Shown piece by piece: positions 1 to 5,220 of a DNA stretch of 5,220 nucleotides. The stretch's first letter is position 1, and every line of letters begins with the position of its first letter. This DNA is from Actinomycetes bacterium (GTDB lineage Bacteria; Actinomycetota; Acidimicrobiia; Acidimicrobiales; Microtrichaceae), in contig JAEXGP010000192.1 of assembly GCA_023450775.1 (NCBI GenBank), positions 1 through 5,220 of the forward strand, written 5' to 3'. The notes beneath the pieces were generated by a model. It had not been told where the DNA came from. It did no database searches and saw nothing but the letters and a program-made list of their open reading frames with translations. The translations under genes and the position numbers were made by a program.

Positions 1-30
1 CCGCCTCCCCCCCTCGGGGCGGGGGGGGGG
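1..30. repeat. C-tract/G-tract inverted repeat, possible terminator
   Basis: Bases 7-13 are seven C and bases 21-30 are ten G in a row. Bases 4-13 can pair with 21-30 as a 10-bp stem (one T-G wobble at base 6) around a 7-base loop at 14-20. Only two T follow (31-32), so this is not a classical U-tract terminator. High-GC actinobacteria do use hairpins without a U-tract, so it could end transcription of a gene lying left of the window. It could equally be a slippage-prone tract or an assembly artefact. The sequence shows the pairing; the role is inferred. Confidence 0.5.
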
Positions 31-71
31 TTGCGCGCCCCGCCGCGCCCGTTGGGCTAGACACAGACCCC
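31..71 (+). other. short leader before the first gene, no clear promoter or RBS
   Basis: This non-coding stretch lies between the G-tract and the ATG at 72. I see no purine-rich Shine-Dalgarno sequence in the 20 bases before the ATG (they are C- and A-rich), which contrasts with the recognisable sites ahead of the three downstream genes. Leaderless translation, common in actinobacteria, would fit. A TTGCGC at 31-36 and a TAGACA at 58-63 loosely resemble -35 and -10 elements, but they are 21 bases apart and the -10 lacks its final T. I do not call a promoter. Confidence 0.3.
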
Positions 72-1280
72 ATGACGAGCCCTGCCAGCCGACCGACCCG
101 CTGGGCGGTGTGCGCCGCGGTCACCCAGGAGATGCTGAACGACCTGGTCCTCTTCGCCGTCGGCGGAGGGGTGCCCCTGGACCCGGTCGAGACCGACGTG
201 GCGCTGCCCGCCATGGGCGACGTGCGCCTGGCGGTGGCGCTCACGATCACGGGGGGCACGTTCGACCTCCGGGCCGACGACGGCGGCCGGGTGCGCGTCG
301 TCGTCACCGCCGCCGGCGAGGTCGAGGCCAAGGTGGCCGACTACGAGGGCGACACCGTGCCCGCGTCGCCCATGCTCCCGTCCGGGCCGGTGCCCATCCC
401 CGTTCGGGTGGAGGCGCTGGTCGATCCGGTGATCGAGCTGCGCGACGACCTGACCATGCAGGTCGGTCTGGACGTCCAGGGCGGCGAGCTGGTCGGCGTG
501 ACCGTCGATCCCGACGCCCCCACGCCCGAGGGTGTCGACCCCACGACGTGGACCCCCATGACGCAGATGGTGAACATGCTGTTCGCCTCCATGGGCACGC
601 AGCTGTGGGCCGGCCTCGGCCAGCACGTGGGCGTGGTCGGCACCGAGGTCGGCGCGGACGTCGGCGCCGTGCTGGCGGACCTGGGCGTGGCGGTCGGTCG
701 TGCCGAGGTGCGCGTCGGTTCGGGCCTGCTGACCCTCGGGCTCCCTGCGGCGCCCGACGTGGTCGGGCGTGCCGCACCGGTCCCGGTCGCCGGCAAGCGC
801 ATCGCCCTGTCGATCGCCGAGTCCGGGGTGCACAAGTTGGCGGCCCTGCTCATCCCGATGGCCCTCGGACCCCGGCCCATGCCGTTCGAGATCCAGGTGG
901 ACCTGGGCGACCAGAAGGTCGAGGGCACGCTGCGCCAGACGCGCATCCTGTCCGACCGCATCCCCGACATGCGCCTGTCGCTGCGCACCGACCTACGGCC
1001 GCGCCTGGTGGGCGGCCGCCTGGAGGTCTCGCTGCGGGCCGCCTGGGTGGAGCTGCCGTCGCTGTTCGGCGGCTTCGGCCTCACGGGTGTGATCAACGAC
1101 GTCAGCCGTCGGGTCGGCGAGCTCGCCTCGCTGGCCCCGCTGCGCCTGCGGTTCCCGGCGGTCATCCAGGTCCCGATCGGCACCGAGCAGCCCGACGGCA
1201 CCCCCGACACGATCGGCATCCAGGTCGACGACCTGCGCGTCACGTCCGACGGCCTGGGCGTGGTCGCCGGGCTGGCCTGA
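72..1280 (+). CDS. two-lobed protein of unknown function, possible TULIP-like lipid-binding fold
   Basis: I do not recognise a named family for this 402-residue protein. It has no signal peptide, no convincing membrane segment, no catalytic motif and only one cysteine (C14), so it is probably cytoplasmic. Two halves look alike. Each begins with an amphipathic helix (about 16-29, VTQEMLNDLV; about 244-262, ALSIAESGVHKLAALL). Long alternating beta strands follow, then a second helix (about 180-200; about 340-357, LTGVINDVSRRVGELASL). Each half ends in a similar strand: VRVGSGLLTLGL (213-224) against LRVTSDGLGVVAGL (388-401). Helix, curved sheet, helix, strand, repeated twice, is the plan of TULIP/BPI-type lipid-binding proteins; that assignment is an inference from pattern only. 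The ATG at 72 is chosen as the first start in a frame that stays open to the window edge, so an upstream start is not excluded. The coding frame shows strong third-position G/C. The phosphatase gene follows after 7 bases. Confidence 0.85.
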   Translation: MTSPASRPTRWAVCAAVTQEMLNDLVLFAVGGGVPLDPVETDVALPAMGDVRLAVALTITGGTFDLRADDGGRVRVVVTAAGEVEAKVADYEGDTVPASPMLPSGPVPIPVRVEALVDPVIELRDDLTMQVGLDVQGGELVGVTVDPDAPTPEGVDPTTWTPMTQMVNMLFASMGTQLWAGLGQHVGVVGTEVGADVGAVLADLGVAVGRAEVRVGSGLLTLGLPAAPDVVGRAAPVPVAGKRIALSIAESGVHKLAALLIPMALGPRPMPFEIQVDLGDQKVEGTLRQTRILSDRIPDMRLSLRTDLRPRLVGGRLEVSLRAAWVELPSLFGGFGLTGVINDVSRRVGELASLAPLRLRFPAVIQVPIGTEQPDGTPDTIGIQVDDLRVTSDGLGVVAGLA

Positions 1281-1283
1281 GGT
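1279..1283 (+). promoter_or_regulatory. ribosome binding site overlapping the upstream stop codon
   Basis: GAGGT overlaps the TGA stop (1278-1280) of the preceding gene and sits 4 bases before the GTG at 1288. This supports the GTG as the phosphatase start and suggests translational coupling: ribosomes ending on the first gene expose or reuse the site. Confidence 0.6.
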
Positions 1284-1287
1284 CGCC

Positions 1288-2061
1288 GTGCCCCACTCCC
1301 GCCTGCGACCGGGCCTGGCCCGCGACGGCATCGTCAACCTGCGGGACCTCGGCGGCACGCCCGGCGCCGACGGCTCGGTCATCCGCCCGAACCTGCTGAT
1401 CCGGGCCGACGCGCTGCAGCGCTGCTCGCCCGAGAACGTGCGGGCACTGCACGACCACGGCGTGCGGCGAGTGCTGGACCTGCGCGACGACGCAGAACGG
1501 GAGGAGTCGGGCACCTTCACGGTCGTCGACGACCTGCCGATCGACGTCCACCACGTGCCGGTGGTCGACCCGGCGTACGCGTGGGACGTGGAGGGCATCG
1601 AGCTCGATCAGGTCCTGGCCCACCGCTACGAGGACATCCTCACCGGCTTCGGCGACCGGTTCCGCACCGCGGTCGAGCTGGTGGCCGGTGCCGACGGCGG
1701 CACGGCCTATCACTGCGCGGTCGGCAAGGACCGCACGGGGTTGCTCACCCTGCTGCTGCTCGGCGCGCTCGGCACGCCCCGCCAGGCGATCGTGGCCGAC
1801 TACGTGCTGTCCGCCCGGGTCAACGTCCTGCAGGTCGCGCGGCTGCGCGTGGTGGGGCATCCGTACGGCCGCGCGAGCGACCGGGACCTGGCCGTCGGCG
1901 TGTGGTCGGCCCGCGCCGAGACCATGGAGGCCACGCTCGACCTGCTCGACCGCGACTTCGGCGGCGTGCGCGGCTACCTGCGTGACGCGGGCGTGGACGA
2001 CGAGGTCGTGGCAACGTTGCGGGATCGGTTGCTCGACACGTCGTCGGGCCCGAAGGCCTGA
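1288..2061 (+). CDS. protein-tyrosine/serine phosphatase, MptpB-like (Y_phosphatase3 type)
   Basis: Predicted cysteine-dependent phosphatase of 257 residues that hydrolyses phosphate monoesters, probably on protein tyrosine or serine/threonine and possibly on phosphoinositides, as known for mycobacterial PtpB. The P-loop is HCAVGKDRTG at 142-151: C143 is the nucleophile, R149 binds phosphate (CX5R), and K147-D148 match the lysine and in-loop general-acid aspartate typical of this family. The family's N-terminal motif NLRDLGG is at 17-23, followed by a RADAL segment near 39-43 and VLDLRDDAE near 62-70, which form the usual alpha/beta core. There is no signal peptide, so it is cytoplasmic unless exported by an unusual route. 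Length is close to that of PtpB (about 276). GTG start, with GAGGT just ahead. It lies 7 bases after the unknown gene and 31 bases before the peroxiredoxin. The fold and activity are well supported; the natural substrate cannot be read from the sequence. Confidence 0.93.
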   Translation: MPHSRLRPGLARDGIVNLRDLGGTPGADGSVIRPNLLIRADALQRCSPENVRALHDHGVRRVLDLRDDAEREESGTFTVVDDLPIDVHHVPVVDPAYAWDVEGIELDQVLAHRYEDILTGFGDRFRTAVELVAGADGGTAYHCAVGKDRTGLLTLLLLGALGTPRQAIVADYVLSARVNVLQVARLRVVGHPYGRASDRDLAVGVWSARAETMEATLDLLDRDFGGVRGYLRDAGVDDEVVATLRDRLLDTSSGPKA

Positions 2062-2080
2062 CCTCCACGGGCCGGAACGG

Positions 2081-2086
2081 GAAGGG
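2081..2086 (+). promoter_or_regulatory. ribosome binding site of the peroxiredoxin gene
   Basis: GAAGGG lies 6 bases before the ATG at 2093, at normal Shine-Dalgarno spacing. It favours this ATG over any start further upstream, where the same reading frame runs inside the phosphatase gene and gives an Arg/Ala/Ser-rich sequence with no peroxiredoxin similarity. Confidence 0.6.
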
Positions 2087-2092
2087 ACCCAC

Positions 2093-2548
2093 ATGCTCGG
2101 CATCGGCGACATCGCCCCGGACTTCACGCTGCCCGACCAGACGGGGACCGACCGCACGCTGTCGGACCTGCTGGCCGACGGCCCCGTCGTGCTGTTCTTC
2201 TACCCGAAGGCCATGACGACGGGCTGCACCAAGGAGTCCTGCCACTTCAGGGACCTGGCGGGGGAGTTCGCCGCGATCGGCGCCCAGCGCGTGGGCATCT
2301 CTGCGGACAAGGTGGACAAGCAGGCGGCGTTCGACCAGAAGAACTCGCTCGGCTACCCGCTGCTGTCCGACACGTCCAAGACGGTGGCGGACCAGTTCGG
2401 GGTGAAGCGCTCGTTGCTGCCCATGAACAAGCGCGCCACGTTCGTCATCGACACCGACCGCCGGATCCTGGCGGCGATCTCGTCCGAGACGAACATGGAC
2501 GTCCACGCGGACGACGCGCTGCGCGTGCTCCGCGAACGCGCGGGGTGA
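2093..2548 (+). CDS. bcp: thioredoxin-dependent thiol peroxidase, Bcp/PrxQ-type peroxiredoxin
   Basis: Predicted 151-residue cytoplasmic peroxiredoxin that reduces hydrogen peroxide and organic hydroperoxides with electrons from thioredoxin or a similar donor. It has the full AhpC/TSA thioredoxin-like domain, from GDIAPDFTLPDQTG (5-18) to the end. The active site is PKAMTTGCTKESC: P38, T42 and peroxidatic C45 make the PxxxTxxC signature. C50, five residues on, is the likely resolving cysteine of the alpha2-helix Bcp class. R114 in NKRATFVID is the conserved arginine that polarises the peroxide. The usual Pro before GC is Thr here (T43). The C-terminal SETNMDVHADDALRVLRER (131-149) matches the end I know from actinobacterial Bcp proteins. 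ATG start with GAAGGG ahead. The next gene starts at or just after its stop. No peroxide-responsive operator is visible in the 31-base gap, so regulation probably comes from further upstream. Confidence 0.95.
   Translation: MLGIGDIAPDFTLPDQTGTDRTLSDLLADGPVVLFFYPKAMTTGCTKESCHFRDLAGEFAAIGAQRVGISADKVDKQAAFDQKNSLGYPLLSDTSKTVADQFGVKRSLLPMNKRATFVIDTDRRILAAISSETNMDVHADDALRVLRERAG
2542..2548 (+). promoter_or_regulatory. ribosome binding site overlapping the bcp stop, decides the lacZ start
   Basis: GGGGTGA overlaps the peroxiredoxin stop (TGA 2546-2548) and resembles the extended anti-16S match GGAGGTGA, with its G-run ending 5 bases before the GTG at 2551. A second in-frame GTG at 2545 overlaps the stop as GTGA, but it would lie inside this site and lacks good spacing. 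The 2551 start is preferred; the two differ by only two residues. Either way, coupling to bcp translation is likely. Confidence 0.5.
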
Positions 2549-2550
2549 AC

Positions 2551-5220
2551 GTGCCGACCGGGAGCGTCCTGCGGCCCGAGTGGTGGCGGGACCCCGAGCT
2601 CACCTCGTGGGGCCGGCTGGGGGCGCGCGCCCCGCTGGTGCCGTACCCCGACCTGCAGGGCGCCCGCACCCACGACCCGTCGGCCAGCCCGTGGTGGCGC
2701 TCGCTCGACGGCGTGTGGGACTTCACCGGCTTCGACCGACCGGAGGACGTGACGGCGACGTCGTTGCTGGGGGCCGAGCCGTCGCCGGCAGCCTCACCGT
2801 CGACAGCGTCACCGTCGACAGCGTCGCCGTCGACCATGGCCGTGCCCGGTGCCTGGACGCTGCAGGGCTTCTCGTCGCCGCACTACACGAACGTGATCAT
2901 GCCGTTCCCGGGCGACCCGCCCGACGTGCCGGAGCACAACCCGACCGGCGTGTACGTGCGCACGGTGACGATCCCTCGCGAGTGGCGCGGCCGGCGCACC
3001 GTCCTGCGGGTGGGAGCCGCCGAGTCCGTGGTCGTCGCGTTCGTCGACGGCGTGGCCGTGGGCATGGGCACCGACAGCCGGCTCCCCAGCGAGTTCGACC
3101 TGACCGACCACGTCCGGCCCGGCCGACGGGCCACGATCGCCCTGGTCGTCGTCCGCTGGTCCGCGCAGACGTGGGTCGAGGACCAGGACCAGTGGTGGCA
3201 CGGCGGCATCCAGCGCAGCGTGACCCTCCACTCCACGGCGCCCGACCACCTGGCCCGGGTGGAGCTCGTCCCGGGTCTGACCCCGGCGTCGGCGGGCGCG
3301 ACGGCGGGGGAGCGGACCGGGACGCTGGACGTGCGGGTCGACGTCGACGGTCCGTCGATCCGCTCGACCGCCGGCGGCCCCGCCACGGTCGAGGTGCACG
3401 TCGAGACCGAGCGCGGACGGTGTCTGGCCACCACCGGACCGCTCGAGGTGCCGGCGTGGAACGGCGAGCAGGAGGTGACCCAGCTCGTGTCGGCCATGTT
3501 CGTCCGACCCGGGCACGTGACCGCGCGGCTGGAGGTGTCGGGCGTCGACCCGTGGTCCGCCGAGACGCCGGTCCGCTACCGCGCCGTCGTCACCCTGCGC
3601 GGGCCCGCGCAGGACGGTGGCGCCGGCGAGGTGCTCGAGGTCGCCGCGGTGCGGACCGGCTTCCGCAGGGTGGAGGTCCGGGACCGCCAGCTCCTGGTCA
3701 ACGGCGAGCCGGTCATGCTCCACGGGGTCAACCACCACGAGCACGACCCGGAGCGGGGGCGTGCCGTCAGCCGAGAGCTCACCCGGTCCGACCTGTGCCT
3801 GATGAAGGCGCACAACCTGAACGCGGTGCGCGCCGCGCACTACCCGCACGACGAGCACTTCGCCGAGCTGTGCGACGAGCTCGGCCTGTACGTGGTGGAC
3901 GAGGCGAACGTCGAGTCCCACGGTCGCCAGGACTCGCTGTGCCACGACCCGCGCTACGCCAGGACGATCGTCGAACGGGTCGAGCGCATGGCCCGGCGCG
4001 ACGTCCACCACCCCAGCATCGTCGTGTGGTCGCTGGGCAACGAGTCCGGCTACGGCCCGCCGCACGACGAGGCCGCGGCGTTCCTGCGGCGCTTCGACCC
4101 CAGCCGGCCGGTGCAGTACGAGGGCCCGCTCATGCACGACCTGCGGGCCGACGCGCCGGTGACCGACGTGATCTGTCCCATGTACTCGACGATCGACGAG
4201 ATCGTCGACCGGGCCGGCTGGGCCGGGGACGACCGGCGGCCGCTCATCCTGTGCGAGTACTCCCACGCCATGGGCACCTCCAACGGGTCCCTCGCCGACT
4301 ACTGGGACGCCTTCCGCTCCACCCCGGGTCTGCAGGGCGGCTTCATCTGGGAGTGGCTCGAGCACGGGATCCCGCTGCCCGGACGGACGGAGCTGCGCGA
4401 GGTCGACGACACGATCCGGGCCGGTCCGGTCTGGGGCTACGGCGGCGACTTCGACGACACGCCGAACGACGGCAACTTCATCTGCGACGGCCTGGTGTCC
4501 GCCGACCGCGTGCCCCATCCGGCCCTGCGCGAGGTCGCGCACGTGGGCAGGCCCGTGCACGCCGAAGCGGTCCCGGGCTCGCACTCGCGTGTCCGGCTCA
4601 CGAACGTGCGGCACTTCACCGACACGTCGGACCTCCGCTGCCGGTGGGAGCTGCTGGCCGACGGGAACGTGGTGGAGCGTGGCGAGCTCGACGTCGAACC
4701 GATCGGGCCCGGCCGGTCCCGCACGGTGCGGGTCCCGTTCGACCGCCGGCTGCTGCGCAGCGCGGGCGAGGCGTTCCTCACGCTGCGGTGGCAACAGCGC
4801 CGTGCCACGCCGTGGGCCCGGGCCGGCCACGTCGTCGGCACCGACCAGCTCGCAGTTCCGGTGCCGGGCGCGCCGGCGGCCACCTCGGAGCGGCAACGGC
4901 TGACGGCGGGCACCTCCGTCCGGCCCGAGCCGCCGGCCGAGCTGGTGTGGGCGCCCACGCTGACCCGGGCGCTCACCGACAACGACGCCATCCAGACCAG
5001 CTGGATGCGGCCCTACTCGGACCGGCTCCGCCGCTGGTCGGACCTGGGGCTGCTCGATGCGCGGTGGGAGCCCGGACCGGAGCGCCGGCGCTCCCGGTCG
5101 GGATCCGAGGTCGTCACCTCCACCGGGCTGCTGCGACTCCGCGGTTCCGACGACGGACGGCCGGTCGAACGACGGGTCGAGGTCGGGTTCCGCGAGCTGG
5201 TCGGTCCGGCCGACGGGTGG
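2551..5220 (+). CDS. lacZ: beta-galactosidase, glycoside hydrolase family 2 (LacZ type), 3' end outside window
   Basis: Predicted cytoplasmic retaining beta-galactosidase that cleaves lactose and other beta-galactosides. 890 residues are visible, open to the window edge; E. coli LacZ has 1023, so roughly 130-150 are missing. Domains: sugar-binding jelly roll about 45-231 (with EDQD at 210-213), first beta-sandwich about 232-375, TIM barrel about 376-660, second beta-sandwich about 665-771, and the start of the Bgal_small domain from about 796. The catalytic residues are present: acid/base E498 in WSLGNESGYG and nucleophile E569 in LILCEYSHAMG. Also kept are E455 and H457 (metal ligands, VESHG), H396, H430, H572, W600 and F643, by alignment to E. 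coli H357, H391, H540, W568 and F601. E. coli N604 is D646 here. Oddities are a PSTAS repeat insert at about 82-95 and a shortened, altered RALTDND segment (806-812). No signal peptide. GTG start, two bases after bcp. No lac-type regulator or permease is visible. Confidence 0.96.
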   Translation, partial: MPTGSVLRPEWWRDPELTSWGRLGARAPLVPYPDLQGARTHDPSASPWWRSLDGVWDFTGFDRPEDVTATSLLGAEPSPAASPSTASPSTASPSTMAVPGAWTLQGFSSPHYTNVIMPFPGDPPDVPEHNPTGVYVRTVTIPREWRGRRTVLRVGAAESVVVAFVDGVAVGMGTDSRLPSEFDLTDHVRPGRRATIALVVVRWSAQTWVEDQDQWWHGGIQRSVTLHSTAPDHLARVELVPGLTPASAGATAGERTGTLDVRVDVDGPSIRSTAGGPATVEVHVETERGRCLATTGPLEVPAWNGEQEVTQLVSAMFVRPGHVTARLEVSGVDPWSAETPVRYRAVVTLRGPAQDGGAGEVLEVAAVRTGFRRVEVRDRQLLVNGEPVMLHGVNHHEHDPERGRAVSRELTRSDLCLMKAHNLNAVRAAHYPHDEHFAELCDELGLYVVDEANVESHGRQDSLCHDPRYARTIVERVERMARRDVHHPSIVVWSLGNESGYGPPHDEAAAFLRRFDPSRPVQYEGPLMHDLRADAPVTDVICPMYSTIDEIVDRAGWAGDDRRPLILCEYSHAMGTSNGSLADYWDAFRSTPGLQGGFIWEWLEHGIPLPGRTELREVDDTIRAGPVWGYGGDFDDTPNDGNFICDGLVSADRVPHPALREVAHVGRPVHAEAVPGSHSRVRLTNVRHFTDTSDLRCRWELLADGNVVERGELDVEPIGPGRSRTVRVPFDRRLLRSAGEAFLTLRWQQRRATPWARAGHVVGTDQLAVPVPGAPAATSERQRLTAGTSVRPEPPAELVWAPTLTRALTDNDAIQTSWMRPYSDRLRRWSDLGLLDARWEPGPERRRSRSGSEVVTSTGLLRLRGSDDGRPVERRVEVGFRELVGPADGW
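2794..2835 (+). repeat. 15-base in-frame tandem repeat inside lacZ (PSTAS units)
   Basis: Two identical 15-base units (2794-2808 and 2809-2823, TCACCGTCGACAGCG) are followed by a partial third copy (2824-2835) with one A-to-G change and a C replacing the A at the end. Each unit is five codons, so copy changes keep the frame. It encodes S-P-S-T-A repeats at residues 82-95, preceded by a degenerate PSPAAS. It lies between the WDF strand and the AVPGAW motif of the first LacZ domain, where E. coli LacZ has about 13 fewer residues. Confidence 0.9.

Noticed and set aside
16..30. G-quadruplex in the G-rich strand
   Set aside because: GGGG-C-G10 does not hold four separate G-triplets with loops, so a canonical three-layer quadruplex does not fit.
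31..63. TTGCGC / TAGACA as a sigma-70-type promoter
   Set aside because: Spacing is 21 bases and the -10 lacks the conserved final T; too weak to call.
57..833. Minus-strand open frames opposite the first gene (57-833 and 341-1243)
   Set aside because: Low-complexity His/Arg/Gly- or Ser/Thr/Arg-rich translations without domains. The + strand frame has the natural amino-acid composition and codon bias.
110..1399. 429-codon + strand frame overlapping genes one and two
   Set aside because: The translation is almost all Arg, Gly, Pro and Ala, a typical frame shadow of a high-GC gene.
2047..2073. Inverted repeat GGCCCG ... CGGGCC around the phosphatase stop as a terminator
   Set aside because: A 6-bp stem with a 15-base loop and no T-run is expected by chance at this GC content, and it lies partly in the coding sequence.
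1688..2092. Upstream extension of the peroxiredoxin frame into the phosphatase gene
   Set aside because: The extra residues are Arg/Ala/Ser/Cys-rich shadow sequence; the family domain begins right at the ATG at 2093, which has its own ribosome binding site.
2836..2838. ATG inside lacZ as an alternative start
   Set aside because: Conserved N-terminal LacZ elements (WWRDPELTSWGRL, SLDGVWDF) lie upstream of it in the same frame, so it is internal (M96).
2809..4896. 695-codon open frame on the minus strand, opposite lacZ
   Set aside because: It lies wholly against a well-conserved GH2 gene; its product is rich in His, Arg, Val, Gly and Pro with no recognisable motif. Long antisense frames are expected in DNA with this third-position G/C bias.

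Overview
The window is about 70% or more G+C. It has dense same-strand genes, two confident GTG starts and strong G/C bias at third codon positions. Together with the sequence style of the proteins (MptpB-type phosphatase, actinobacterial-style Bcp, 'WWRDPELTSWGRL' LacZ N-terminus) this suggests a high-GC actinobacterium (Actinomycetota). I cannot place it more finely from sequence alone.

Layout: bases 1-71 are non-coding and hold an extreme C-tract/G-tract inverted repeat (1-30) and a short leader. Four genes follow, all on the + strand with almost no space between them: (1) 72-1280, an unrecognised 402-residue protein with two similar halves, possibly a lipid-binding TULIP-type fold; (2) 1288-2061, a protein-tyrosine/serine phosphatase with the signature HCAVGKDRTG; (3) 2093-2548, a Bcp/PrxQ-type thiol peroxidase; (4) 2551 to the window edge, a GH2 LacZ-type beta-galactosidase, 890 residues visible, with the C-terminus outside the window. 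The gaps are 7, 31 and 2 bases, and no terminator is visible between the genes, so they look like one transcription unit.

The four products do not form an obvious pathway. The peroxidase and phosphatase are housekeeping or signalling enzymes. LacZ would hydrolyse beta-galactosides in the cytoplasm, but no sugar transporter or repressor is visible here. Close packing alone therefore explains the grouping best; a functional link is speculation.

I found no RNA gene, mobile element, CRISPR array or phage feature, and no clear evidence of a previously undescribed system. The items most worth a second look are the two-lobed unknown protein, the C/G tract ahead of it, a 15-base in-frame minisatellite inside lacZ that encodes PSTAS repeats, and an apparently shortened entry into the last LacZ domain.
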